A stretch of 64,000 bases of DNA from Carallia brachiata (GCA_021464245.1 JADCRB010000016.1:3713250-3777249), one strand, 5' to 3'. Numbered from the stretch's first letter, positions 32,541-43,970 are shown. Notes: generated by a model from the sequence alone, not told the origin. Program-made: numbers and translations.

Positions 32541-32840
32541 AAATGATTGCTCTGTACAGCCGTAGTCGCAAAGTAAGTTGGGAGAGTTGTGATAAACTAG
32601 GACAAATACCTTCATTACTGTGAAAGCACTCCTCCAAGATTTGCAGTTGCATTGGACTTGATTGCCATCTAGTTCGTGGTGACCGATCCTCTCATTTGTT
32701 TTAAAGTTCTACAACTGGTTCCATCTTTCTTGCTAAAAGGATGTAGAAGCTTGACCTACAGTAAGAACAAGTAAAAGGTTGAGACTGGAATGATGATTTA
32801 GACTCAAACCCTCAATCGCTTTTATCTTTTAGCGTCGTTC
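32541..32840 (-). pseudogene. WOX-like homeobox module, copy G (N-terminal part)
   Basis: ATG at 32724 on the minus strand, then homeodomain start (TRW..SPMQLQILEECFHSNEG, LSQLSQLTLRLRLY). It breaks at about 32548 before the recognition helix, where it meets copy F. Leader (32725-32840) and TATA array lie upstream as usual. It belongs to the gag-bearing element whose 5' LTR is at 35,420-36,276. Confidence 0.78.
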
Positions 32841-33440
32841 ATAGTTTACACTTGTGCAGGCCAGGAGTTTTGGATTGGGTCCTGATTTTTTGGTTTTAGG
32901 GCCATTCACAGTTTATACTCATACGAGCCAAGAATTTTGGACTACGCCTTGTGTAGTTGTTGCCGTCTCGCCTTTTATACTTATGCAGGCTAGGAGTCTG
33001 GATTTGTTATTGTAGTTGTCGCCTTTTATACTCGTGGAAGGCAAGAGTCTAGTTTGTTGTTGTAGTTTTCGCCTTTAATCCTCGTGCGAGGCAGGAGTCT
33101 GTTGTTGGATTGTCACCTTTTATACTTGTGTGAAGCAGGAGTTTGTTGTTGGGTTGTTGCCTTTTATACTCATGCAAGGCAGGAGTGTGCTTCAATTATT
33201 CTCCTTTTATACTCATGCAAGACATGAGTTTAGTTTGCTGAATGTTTGCCTTTTATACTCTTGCGGGATGGGAGTCTGTTGTGTTATCGCTTTATATACT
33301 CATGCGAGGCAGGAGTCTGCTTCAGCTATTCGGTTGTTCGCCTTTTACACTTGTGTGGGCAGGACTCTGATTTGCTGAACTATGCTGTTTACCTTTTATA
33401 CTCATACAATGTAGGAGTCTAATTTATTGAACTATTGAGT
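32841..33440 (-). repeat. TATA minisatellite array (about 13 units)
   Basis: Minus-oriented GAGTATAAAAGGCG units; the gene-side TATAAACTGTGAA variants are at 32,840-32,960, next to the WOX leader. Confidence 0.85.
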
Positions 33441-33960
33441 TGCTGACTTGGCTTTTGAGTCAAGATTTGAGTATTGCCTTTGAATATGGATTTGGATTTT
33501 AATCGGAATTTGGATTTGGGCTTAGAGTCCATGTTTGGATTTGAGTTTCGAATTTTGATTTGGATTTGGGCTTTGTGCTGGAGTTTGAGTTTGGCCTTTG
33601 GGCCTAGGTTTGAGCTTGAGTTGGGATTTGGGCTTTGGATTTGGGTCTAGGCTTGGGGTCTGACTCTAAATTTGGATTTGGACTTTAGGTCAGAATTTGG
33701 GTTTGGGGTTTGAGCCCGAGTTGGTATTGTATTGTTGGATTTGGACTTGAACTGGGATTTGGTTTTGGGCTTTGAGCTTGGGATTTGGATTTGACTTTGG
33801 CTTTATCTGGGCATGTACATGTGCTTTAGAACTTTTTTTTTGTTCTTTAGTCTTTTTTTTTTTTAATTTTCAAATTTTTGCTTTTTTTCTTTTTCTCTTT
33901 TTTGATTTTTTGCTCTTTTATTTTTTTTGAATTTTTTTTTGATTTTTTTTACATAGTAAC
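33441..33960 (-). repeat. CCAAATC tract and A-rich tract
   Basis: CCAAATC-type tract (33441-33810) and A-rich homopurine tract (33811-33960) on the minus strand, followed by the integrase scar SGKLLKCYYV at about 33960-33995. Confidence 0.75.
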
Positions 33961-35345
33961 ACTTTAGAAGTTTACCACTTGATCAAGCCAGGTCAATATG
34001 CATTTCTTAGTCTGACAGCGTGTAAGCATACATTCATGTTGACTTTCCTCTAATGGATTTGAAGAGACAGTGGTCTGATTGGCTGAGGCTATGTCTTCCC
34101 AGTGTAAGATGAAGCACTTATCGGTTGGATAGCTAACTGTGTGGTGATACCTGCAGAAGTTTAGATCATTGACTCGATCCTTTTGATTGGGTTGCTAGTG
34201 TTCAGGGAGCTTGATCAGCTTTGCTTCTAAAAGTTGGTTGAGAATGTCTGGAATGTCAGTGTCGAGGAATGGATACTTCTTCTCTTCCAACTCTAGCAAC
34301 GTCGTCTTTTGTCTTTCTTGTTGTTTCTGTTGATTTGTAGGCATTGGAGGACTCACTTTTGTTTTAGCTCCTACTTTTATTGGTGAAGTATGAATGACTA
34401 CCACTTCCTTGCCACCATATTGGTCCAATTGGATGGGAAAAGTGCCCCCAGAGGTCTTGATGCTTATCTCCATGTCATGCGCGTGAGTCGCCAATTCCTC
34501 GAAAGTTCGAGGTTTGATGCCTTACAAGATGTATAACAACTCCCAACACATCCCTTGAATGCACATTTTCACAGTAGAAATCTCTATTAGACGATCTTCG
34601 CAATCCAAACAAAGAGCACACCATTTGCTATGTATTCGACGATAGACTGTCCTTTCTTTTCCCTGGTGCTGGTAAGCACCATCATGCTTATTGTTCGACG
34701 AGTGCTGAAAAATCTGTTGAGAAACTCGCATTGCAGTTGTTCCCAACTATCAATTGATTCTAGTTCAAGGTTTATTAACTAGGTGAAGGCGGTGTCCTTG
34801 AGTGAACGAACAAACTGTTTCACCAAAAGGTCGTCATAAGTTCATGTATTATTGCAGGTTTTGACGAAGTGAGCAACGTGCTGTTTAAAATCAACTCATC
34901 CATCAAATTATTGAAACTTGGGTGGTTGGTAGCCCAAAGGCATGGTGAGGTGTTCAATTCGTCTTGTGTATGGTTTGACGTGCATTCGTGAACCTTGAAA
35001 TAGTGCACTTTGTTGTAGGTGGACTTTATCTGCTATCATGTCCCGTAATTGTTGGACAAATAGCATAGCGATAAAATTTGAAGGCGGTAGTTGTGTGGTG
35101 TCACTTTGTTGCTTTTCTGTCATGAAGATTTTGGTTGGAGTTGCTTCTGGAGTAAAACCAAGTGGATATGGCTGCTCCTCACTGACCTCAAGATAACTTG
35201 TATTGGAGCCTTTCCCTTGAGACAAGCAATTTGTTGTTTTTTTTCCTCCAAAACTTTAATTAACTAGGAAATTATGTTTTCTAATTCTGCAATCCTATCT
35301 TTTGTGTTGTTTGTGCTTGTCATCATGACTGCGATGACGTCGGTG
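33961..35345 (-). pseudogene. gag: Ty3/gypsy gag, near full length
   Basis: Minus-strand gag with start near 35,324 (MMTSTNNT). Open stretch 34,908-35,225 (SSYLEVSEEQPYPLGFTPEA-like linker to LTMPLGYQPPKFQ), the gag domain around 34,740-34,860 (FVRSLKD type), open stretch 34,195-34,494 (linker to LNQLLEAKLIKLPEH) and the zinc-knuckle-like FCRYHHTVSYPTDKCF at about 34,105-34,155, with both Cys present. A few stops and frameshifts. It ends in the short integrase scar; PR-RT-RH and most of IN are deleted. Upstream the leader is almost gone: only the A-rich stretch and primer-binding site remain. Confidence 0.88.
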
Positions 35346-35419
35346 TTAGATTCCTGCTGAAATTTTTTTTAGGAGAAAAAGATGGGAGACATAGAGGTCC
35401 TGCTAGGTGTGCCAAAAAT
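35346..35419 (-). mobile_element. Leader remnant with primer-binding site
   Basis: About 70 bp: A-rich stretch and primer-binding-type site at about 35396-35415 before the LTR. Confidence 0.65.
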
Positions 35420-36276
35420 TATAAACGGGACTGTAAGTTGCGAGTTTGAAACAGTGAGGCCTTGAAAAATACAAATACAAATTACAAGTAAAAATTTAAA
35501 ATTTATGTGGGTCGATCTCTATGTGATCCTCCGGTTAATGCTCCTTTTTAATGTCAGCAAGGGCTGCGTAGGCTTGATCTTAACTGAAAGAGATAAATTT
35601 CCACAGTGTGATCTTGAACTGTAGATAATAAATTTCACTGAGGGTCGAGACTTGATTTTAGGGGGATGTTGTAACTCTGATGAGGGTTGTCGAGACTTGA
35701 TCTCGTCAGATTGGCTTGATTCCAGTGAGGGTCACATGGGTTATCTCAGTGCACTGATTTGACTCCACTGAGGGCCAGGGCTTGACCCCACTCGGACAGG
35801 TTCATCTCCGCTGCGGGCCGTAGGTCCTTGATCTCAGATAGACTAGCTTCGCTGAGGGCCGCAGTAGGCTTAATTTTAGACAGATATTTAATAATTTAAT
35901 ATTTGAGGCGTTTGCTGTTGTAGATCCCAATCTGAGGCGACTGAAGAGCATATATCCAAAATATTTGGAAATGAGTATATTAAATATTTTGGACCTTTAC
36001 TCTAGAAGATAGCACTTAATGGTGTCCAAAGAGTATACACCCAAAATATGAAAACGTAGCGAGAGGGGAATGGGATTTTGGTTTTTACAATGTTTTGCAA
36101 GCTTTTCTTCAATTGATGATGCTGCATGGCCCAGCTCACTGCCTATTTATAGGAAATGAGCCACAAAAAAGGACAAGTAGCACCACCATAAGTAGCTGAC
36201 CCTTGAATTTGCACACTTATTAGGTGTCCGGCCATTGCATGGCCATCATGCTTTTTTTTTTTTTTTTGTGTTTATG
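35420..36276 (-). mobile_element. LTR shared by two minus elements
   Basis: About 857 bp. It is the 5' LTR of the gag-WOX element at 32.5-35.4 kb and at the same time the 3' LTR of the collapsed element at 36.3-37.5 kb. U3 of the GGCCATTGCATGGCC subfamily also seen at 22.6 kb. Termini slightly mutated (TATAAAC at 35420, GTTTATG at 36276). Confidence 0.8.
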
Positions 36277-36661
36277 AATGCCCCCACTTCAAGGGTTGGT
36301 GAGGCGGAACCTTGGGACCCAATTTGAACCAAGTCTTGAAGTCTAGCTTCAAGTTTGAACATTGAATTTTGAAGTCTTTAGTTTAGACTAGCCCGACTAA
36401 TGTTGAAATTGGAAGAACACAAAGGATATTTTCATAGAACCCAAAGTTTCATGGATTAGGAGAGGATGATCTGGTAAAAAAAGAACTTGAACCTCCCCAT
36501 GGAAAAGGTTCAGTGCCATGGAACTTCAAGGCCTACGCATAGAGAGATAGGTTGTAGTTATGATTCCTCTTTACGTCGCGGTGTGAGGAAAGTGATTGGC
36601 ACTACCCCGTCCGTCTCCGCATTTGAGAACAAATGAGGATGATTACAACTTTTCATCTCGT
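36277..36661 (-). mobile_element. Collapsed internal region (3' region only)
   Basis: Only ~385 bp of 3' region lies between two LTRs; leader, array and WOX module are all deleted up to the LTR edge. Confidence 0.7.
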
Positions 36662-37519
36662 TGTAAAGGGACCGTAAATTTTGAGCCTAAACAGTTAGGC
36701 TTCGAAAATACAGATACATATTACAAGTGAAAATTTAAAATTTATGTGGGGTTGATCTCTGTGTGATCCTCCGATTAATGCTCCTTTTTGATGTCGTCAA
36801 GGGGTGCGTAGGCTTGATCTTGACAGAAAGAGATAAATTTCCACAGCATGATCTTGAACTGTAAGAAATAAATTCCACTAAGAGCTGAGGCTTGATCTCA
36901 GGGAGATACCGTAACTCCAGTGAGGGCCATAGAGACTCGATCCCAATCGGATTGGCTCGATTCTGGTGAGGACCGTATGGGCTTAATCTCGAGTGGACTT
37001 GTTTGTGTCCACTAAGGGCTGAGCTTGATCCCACCTAGACTAGTTTAGCTCTGCTATGGGCTGTAGGGGCTTGATCTCAGATGGACTGGCTTCGTTGAGG
37101 GCCGTAGGGGCTTAATCTTAGACAAATGTTTAATATTTACATATTTTGGATTTTTGCTCTTGTAGATCCCAATCAGTGGTGACTAGAGAGCATACACCCA
37201 AAATATGCTTCGAAATGAGTATATTAAATATTTTGAGCCATTACTCTGGAAGATCGTACTTAATGGCGTCCAGAAAGCATATGCCCAAAATACGAAAGTG
37301 TATGGGAGGAAAAGGTTTAAAACTTTTGAACCCTTAAAATTATTTTTGCTGGCTCCATCTTTCGGCTGTCCATGATAGTCTATTGGTGTTTGGCTTATTT
37401 ACAGGCCCCTGAACGAACCATTTCCTCTTTTTTTTTTTTTACAGATACCTTTCTTTTCTTTGGCCCGTGCCGGCCAAAGACTTTATTCACTTTTTTTTAA
37501 AAAAAAAACCACATTTACA
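36662..37519 (-). mobile_element. LTR, full length
   Basis: TGTAAAGGG at 36662 to ATTTACA at 37519, 858 bp. The central open frame antisense to it is a by-product of the LTR repeats. Confidence 0.85.
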
Positions 37520-37642
37520 AATGCCCCCACTTCAAAGCTTGATGAGGTGGAACCTTAGGATGCGATTTGAACCTAGTCATTAAGTCTAGCTTGAAGCTTA
37601 AGAGGTTTTTAATTTTGAAGTCTTTAGCTTCAATTAGTTCGA
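37520..37642 (-). mobile_element. Polypurine tract and short 3' region
   Basis: About 120 bp of 3' region, then directly the array; no WOX module. Confidence 0.7.
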
Positions 37643-38600
37643 TTGTTGTTCACAGTTTATACGTGTGCAGGCTAGGAGTTTTGGATTGGGCCTTGTGTGG
37701 TTGTTGCTGTCTCGCCTTTTATGCTCGTGCAGGCTAGGATTATGTTGTGACTGTTTGCCTTTGATACTCGTGCGAGGCAGGAGTCTATTGTTGGTTTGTC
37801 ATCTTTTATACTCATGCAAGGTAGGAGTGTGGATTTACTTAATTGTTCACCTTTTATACTCGTGCGAGGTAAGAGTTTGAATTTGTTGTTGAACTGTTCA
37901 CCTTTTATACTCGTACGATGTAGGATTCTGTTGTTGTGTTGTTGCCTTTTATACTCGTGCAAAGTAGGAGTCTGCTTCTATTGTTCGGTTGTTTGCCTTT
38001 TATACTCGTGCGGGCAGGAGTGTGGTTCAGTTGTTCGCCTTTTATACTCATATGAGGTAAGAGTTTGGATTTGTTGTTGAGCTGTTCACCTTTTATACTT
38101 GTGCAAGGCAGGAGTCTAGATTTGTTGTTGAACTGTTCACCTTTTATACTCGTGCGAGGCAGGAGCGTAGATTTGTTGTTGAACTTTTCGCCTTTTTTAT
38201 TCGTACGAGGTTGGTGTCTTAGTTGCTGCCTTTTATACTCATGCAAGGCAGGATTTTGTTGTTAGGTTGTCACCTTTTATACTCATGTGAGGTTGGAGTC
38301 TGGATTACTGAAATGTTCGCCTTTTATGCTCATGCGAGGTAGGAGTTTTGAGCTGTGTTGTTGCCTTTTATACTCGTGCGATTCAGGAGTGTGCTTTCTT
38401 GTTGAGTTGCCGCAGTTTATACTCGTGTAAGCAGGAGTATGCTTCAGTTGATCGCCTTTTATACACATGCGATGCAAGAGTATTGAACTGTGTTGTTGTC
38501 TTTTACTCGTGCGAGGTAGGAGTGTGGATTTGTTGTTGTTGTGGTATTGCCTTTTATACTCATGTGAGCAAGGAGTATGGCTTGGTATTGTCGTCTTTTT
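37643..38600 (-). repeat. TATA minisatellite array (about 19 units)
   Basis: Long minus-oriented array. Several units here are 51 bp, so a 17-residue repeat (LLPRTSIKGEQFNNKSR-like) stays in frame over 113 codons (37,905-38,246). I regard this as repeat periodicity rather than a gene. Confidence 0.85.
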
Positions 38601-38928
38601 ACTAGCGGAGGCAGTCTTGTTGTGCCATGGTACTGGGCCTTCCCCATGAAGAGGTTCAAGTTTTTTGCCTGCTCCATCATCCTCACTAGAACCACAAAAC
38701 TTTAATTTCTATATTGGCTAGTCAGTCCTGATTAGCCCTCATGGGGTGTGATGTCTACAAAGTCACATCAGGTTCTATGGAAGCTCAACAGCAGTCGGGC
38801 TAGTCGAAGTTAAAAGACTTCAAGATTCAATGTTTATCAATATGTCTCAAGCTTCAAGCTGGACTTCAGACTCGGTTCAGATCGTGTCCTAGGGACTCAC
38901 CTCACCAAGCCTTGAAGTGGGGGCATTT
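38601..38928 (+). mobile_element. 3' region with polypurine tract, after an inverted junction
   Basis: About 20 bp of minus leader, then plus-strand 3' region from GTGCCATGGTACTGG to GAAGTGGGGGCATT. Confidence 0.65.
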
Positions 38929-39607
38929 GTAAACAGCAAAAAAAAAAAAAAAAAAGGTTGACATGGCATATAAATAGGCCATCCATTTGCCCAATTAATC
39001 CATCAATCCCTAAGGAAAAGTAGTTGTAAAGAAAACCATTGCAAAACATTTAAACATTTCCCTCCCTCCTACGTTTTGGTATTTTGGGCATACGCTCCCT
39101 GAACACCGTTAAGGGATATATCCTAGATTAAAAGCCCAAAAAATTTAATATACTCATTTTCAAATATATTTGAGTGTACACTCTCTGATCGTTTCAGATT
39201 GGGATCTACTAGAGCATAAATCCAAAAATATTAAAATATTAAAAATTCATCTGAGATTAAGCCCCTTACGGACCTTGGTAAAGTTAAATCTGCCAATCTG
39301 AGATCAATTCCCTATGGCCCTTAGTGGAATCAAGTCAGTCCAAGCGAAATTAATCCTCACCGTTGTCCAAGTATCTACCTGAGATCTAGCCTCAACTCTC
39401 CGCAAAATTTATCCAGCTCAAAATAAAGCTATGGAATTTAATTATGTCAATATCAAGCTTGTGCAACCTTTGATGCAGTCACGAAGGAACACTACTCGGA
39501 GGATTCACAAGAAGATCGACCCCACGTCAATTTTAAATTTTTATTTGTAATTTGCATTTGGATTTTCGAGTCTAACTGTTGTAGGCTCAAAATTTACAGC
39601 TCTTACA
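38929..39607 (+). mobile_element. LTR, complete termini but shortened
   Basis: TGTAAACA at 38929 to CTCTTACA at 39607, 679 bp. The central GATCAAGCC repeats are reduced. TATA box in CATATAAATAGGCC at about 38965. Confidence 0.8.
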
Positions 39608-39615
39608 AAAAATGT

Positions 39616-39880
39616 TGTAAAGGGACTGTAAGTTTCAAGCCTGAACAATTAGTTTTCGAAAATACAGATGCAAATTACAAGTGAAAATTTAAAATTTATG
39701 TGGGATCGATCTCTGTATGATCCTTCGATTAATGCTCCTTTCTGATATTATCAAGGGCCACGTAGGCTTGATCTTGATAGAAAGAGATAAATTTTCACTG
39801 CGTGATCTTGAACTGTAGGAAATAAATTCCACTGAGTGCCGAGGCTTGATCTTAAGGAATACCGTTGGAGCATAACCAGT
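39616..39880 (-). mobile_element. LTR tail, inverted
   Basis: Minus LTR beginning with its complete end (TGTAAAGGG), only 8 bp from the end of the plus LTR: an exact tail-to-tail LTR junction. It is cut at about 39880 and continues as leader. Confidence 0.75.
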
Positions 39881-40283
39881 GGAACATCCCCAACTTCTAT
39901 CGGGGTGGATGATCGACTTTTTCGATTAACGAGAAAGTAGCGTAAGAGATCTTCTTGCTGTGTGAGCTGCAGTCTCTCTATTTTATTATTCTTTTTTAGG
40001 CAACGAGAAACCGTATCTGTATATTAGTTTATGGACCTGCGTACCCAGGCAGGGTAGTTGATGCAGGCGATGGAGCAATCGTCTTTTTGCTAGCAGAGGC
40101 GGTGGTCTTGCCCTTTCATGGTGCCAGCAATGGATTGGATTTCCCCCCCCGGGGTTGTGTTGGTGTTGGCCATTTCATGGCTTATAAATAGGCTATGAAA
40201 TGACCACTGTGCGACTAGCCGTCTTTTTTATTTTAAGAAGCGAAAGATCATCGGCAAAAGTTCCCACTAAGCGTGTCAAAAAT
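39881..40283 (-). mobile_element. Retroelement leader with hairpin and primer-binding site
   Basis: Hairpin at about 40168-40203, whose loop contains TTATAAATA; primer-binding-type site at about 40262-40279. Confidence 0.75.
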
Positions 40284-41152
40284 TGTAAAGAGACTGTAAG
40301 TTTGGAGCTTAAACAGTTAGTGTTTGAAAATATAGATACAAATTACAAGTGAAAATTTAAAATTTATGTGGGGTCAAATTCTATGTGATCTTTTGATTAA
40401 TACTCCTTTTTTATGTCGTTAAGGACAACATAGGCTTGATTTTGACAGAAAGAGATAAATTTCCACGGCATGATCTTGAACTGTAGGAAATAAATTCCAC
40501 TAAGAGTCTATGCTTGGTCTTAGGGGGATACCCTAACTCTAGTGAGGGTTGTAGAGACTTGATCTCAATCGGATTAGCTCGATTCCGGTGAAGGTCGTAG
40601 GGCCTTAATCTCAGGTGGATCGGTTTGTCTCCATTGAGGGCTGGGGCTTTATCCCACTTCGACTGGTTTTGTTTTGTTGAGGGCCGTAGGGGCTTGATCT
40701 CCAAATGGACTGGCTCCGTTGAGGGCCAAGGCTTGATCTCATATGGACTTGTGTGGCTTCGCTGAAGGCCATAGGGGCTTAATTTTAAACGGATGGTTAA
40801 CATTTTAATATTTTAGATTTTTGCTCTTGCATATCCTAATCAGTGGTAACAAGAGAGTATACACACAAAATATGCTTGGAAACGAGTATATTAAATATTT
40901 TGGGCTTTTGATCCGAAAGATCTCACTTAATGACGTCCGGAGAGTAGACACCCAAAATACGAAAATGTATGGAGGGAATTTGGGAGTTTTAATGGAATTG
41001 TGTTTTTGCAATTCCTTTGTTCGCGAATTACATAGCTTCCTCTATTGGCTATTTGTAGCCAATGGGGTAAAGAGGGAGACAAGCATGAGGGCCACATCCT
41101 TGAGTTGGACAGCATCGATTTTTTTGACCCTTTTTTTTTTCTTTTGGTTGGT
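40284..41152 (-). mobile_element. LTR, U3 tip missing
   Basis: TGTAAAGAG at 40284. U3 with the palindrome CTATTGGCTATTTGTAGCCAAT at about 41043-41063. It is cut at about 41152 and joined to the next LTR. Confidence 0.8.
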
Positions 41153-41760
41153 TACATATAAAAATTTTGAATTTATGTGGGGTCTATTTCTGTGTGATCC
41201 TCTGATTAATGCTCCTTTTGATGTCGTCAAGAGCCGTGTAGGCTTGATCTTGACAGAAAGAGATAAATTTCCATAGCGTGATATGGAACTGTAGGAAATA
41301 ATTTCCACTGAGGGCCGAGGCTTGATCTCAGGGAGATGACGTAACTCTGGTGAGGGTCATAGAGACTTGATCTTAGACCAATTGGCTTGATTCTAGTGAG
41401 CGCTGTATGGGCTTAATCTACGATGGATTGGTTTGTCTCCACTGAGGGTTGGGGCTTGATCCCACTCAGACGGGTTTAGCTTCGTTGAGGGCTATTGGGG
41501 TTTGATCTCAAATGGACTGGCTATGTTAAGGACCGTAGGAAGCTCAATCTCAGACAGATGTTTAATATTTTAATATTTTGGGTTTTTGATGTAGCAGATC
41601 CAATTCTATGGCAACTAGAGAGCATACATCTAAAATATGTTTGAAAATGAGTAACTTAAATTTTTAGGGCTTTTGATCTTGAATATCTCCCTTGATGGAG
41701 TGCAGAGAGCTTACGTCCAAAATACGACAACGTATGGAAGGAAAAATGGGATTTTCAAAG
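41153..41760 (-). mobile_element. LTR, both tips missing
   Basis: A second minus LTR fused in the same direction to the previous one (loses the ~75 bp end). It reaches the AAATACGACAACGTATGG block; U3 is then unlike the other LTRs. Confidence 0.75.
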
Positions 41761-41870
41761 GTTTTGGAAATTGCTTCGCTCCCTTCTTTCATTGTCTACT
41801 TGTGTCTTTGCAAGGCAGATTGCATTTTACTTGGTAGTTTCCAAGGCAGTTTCATTGACCTATCATCTCC
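41761..41870. other. Short unassigned segment
   Basis: About 110 bp with no match that I can see elsewhere in the window; possibly a divergent U3. Confidence 0.4.
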
Positions 41871-42015
41871 TATGTCCTAAGGTTCTACAACTAGTTCCAT
41901 CTTTCTAGTTGAAAAGATGCTAAAACTTGACCTGCAGTAAGAGCAAGTAAAATGTTGAGACTAGAATGATAAATTAGACACAAACCCTCAATTGTTTTTA
42001 TCCTTTTGGGCCGTC
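41871..42015 (-). pseudogene. WOX-module leader only
   Basis: Minus strand: start-codon region (GATGGAACTAGTTG at about 41888-41901) and the upstream leader with TTACTGCAG. The coding part is lost on one side and the array on the other; both sides join LTR-type sequence. Confidence 0.65.
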
Positions 42016-42450
42016 TACAGCATGATCTTGAACTGTAGGAAATAAATTCCGCTGAGGGCCAACGCTTGATTTTAGGGGGATACTGTAAGTCCAATGAAGG
42101 TCATAGAGACTTAATCTCAATCAGATTGGCTCGATTCCAGTGAGGGACGTATGGGCTTAATCTCAGGTGGGCTAGTTTGCCTCCATTGGGGGCCATAGGG
42201 GCATGAACTTAGATGGACTGGCTTCGCTGAGGGCCAAGGCTTGATCTCAAACGGACTTGTGTGGCTCCGCTAAGGGGTTATAGAGGCTTAATCTCAAATG
42301 GATCTTTAATATTTTAATATTTTAGACTTTTGCTCTTGCATATCCCAATCAGTGGCGACTAGAGAGTGTACACTCAAAATATGCTTGGAAACGAGTATAT
42401 TAAATATTTTGGGTTTTTGATATGAAAGATCGCACTTAATGGCGTCCGAA
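42016..42450 (-). mobile_element. LTR fragment
   Basis: Minus LTR from the AGCATGATCTTGAACTGTAGG block to TGGCGTCCGAAGAG, where U3 is deleted and the 3' region begins. Confidence 0.75.
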
Positions 42451-42990
42451 GAGGCAGAACCTTGGGATGCAATTCAAATCAAGTCTTAAAGTTCAGATTG
42501 AAGTTTAAGACGTATTGAGGAATATTGGACTTAAAGTCATTAGCTTTGTCCAGCCCAGCTGATATTGAGCTTACATAGCTCGTAAAGGATTTTTTTATAG
42601 AACTCGAAGTTCTATGGATTAGGTGGGGACGATCCAGCAAGTAAAGGACTTGAACTTCCCCATGGAGAAGGTTCAGCACCACGGAACTTCAAGGCCAGCA
42701 CACAGAGAGACGGGCCGTAGTTATGAATCCTCTAACTGTTTTGATGTACGCAGAGTAGTTGGAACTTCCTCGTCTATCGCCGCATCTGTGATTCCATGAG
42801 GATGATCACAACTTCTCTGCACGCTATGATAGGTCAAACTAAGGAGAGTGATTGGAACTTCATTGACCATGATGGCGTCAGAGGTTGAGATTTGAGGATC
42901 CCTCGACTCTTTCTCTGTCTAGGTTTTCTGTTTGCAGCTTCTTGATTAAAGTATTTCTTGAAAAAGATATCAAAAGGACTAGCCATCTCC
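42451..42990 (-). mobile_element. Conserved 3' non-coding region
   Basis: 3' region of the WOX copy H element; the polypurine tract is lost with the adjacent U3. Confidence 0.7.
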
Positions 42991-43080
42991 AATCAAAAAG
43001 TCTTTCTTTTATTATAAATTTCCAATTAAAAAAATAATAAGAAATAAATAATAACAAATAAAAAGAATAATGACTCTGTC
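42991..43080. repeat. AT-rich short insertion
   Basis: About 90 bp of AATAAT/AAATAA simple-sequence-like DNA, present only in this copy of the 3' region. Confidence 0.6.
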
Positions 43081-43970
43081 TATGAGAATGTAGGAAATAT
43101 ATACGCAACAAAATTTGCCCTTTTTTTTTCTTTTGCAAAAGTTAAAAAGAGGATGTGTTGGACTAGGTTGGGTCCTCCTTCACATCCCTTTCTGTCAAAA
43201 AGGACAAACGAGGCAGTGGCTGATGCGTATTATACAACGCAATAATGCGTGCTGTAAAAGTCATTGAATCTTATCCTTGTCGACCAACCTCGTTGGGCCC
43301 AAGTTGTAGCTCCAAGTCAATTGAGTCCTTGTCTGGTCGGCCAATGACATCGACACTACTAAACCTTTCCTGCTGATTAATGTTGCTGGGGTGTATTGGA
43401 AAGAGAGGCAGAGTTTCACTAGAGTGGCTCCCTCTTGGTGCGAGGTTTCCTCTCGGATTGAAGTACTCATAAGCGATGAACCCCTAATTGGAGCTTGAAG
43501 CTCCGTATGACAAGGAGCAAAAACTCCAAAACAAAGATGCGTACTGCTGTAGGTACTGCTGCAGGCTATAACTTTAGTCGAAATAGCCTTAAGAAATCAT
43601 GGCAGTGGTAAAGCTCAAACACACTTCGTTTGAGAATGAAGCCATACTAGTGAGATTTACCATGGGAATAGATGCGATCGTAGAAATAGAGTGTGCTATA
43701 GAAACAACAGCTCTCTGTGTTGCTCTTTCCCTATTTCTCTGATTCTTCACCATTGCAGAAGTACTCCTCCAAGATATACAGTTGCATTAGACTTAGTCAC
43801 CATCTAGTGCGTGGTGACCTATTCTCTCTCTTGCCCTGAGGTTTTGCAACTAGCTCCATCTTTCTTGCTGAAACGATGCAAAAGCTTGACCTGCAATAAG
43901 AACAAGTCAAAGGTTGAGACTAGAAAAATGATTCAAACTCAAAACCTCAATCATTTTTGTCCTTTTAGGC
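43081..43970 (-). pseudogene. WOX-like homeobox module, copy H (homeodomain core deleted)
   Basis: ATG at 43859 (minus). Homeodomain start, then the shared ~100 bp deletion, then NRERATQRA at the homeodomain end (about 43700-43740). Linker with IPMVNLTSMAS and SYSLQQYA. WUS-box block SETLPLFPIHPSNINQQ at about 43375-43418, with no stop. EAR-like motif SIDLELQLGPNE at about 43288-43325, also intact. A frameshift near 43285 ends it. Of all copies this one keeps WUS-box and EAR-like motif together in one open frame (about 43,288-43,440). The TATA array lies directly upstream. Confidence 0.82.

Noticed and set aside
37796..38080. Open frames with SPFILVRGRS-type repeats (also 10,026-10,659, 13,419-13,679, 44,017-44,395, 59,467-59,861)
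   Set aside because: They are antisense readings of the TATA minisatellite; periodicity keeps them open. No start, domain or consistent length.
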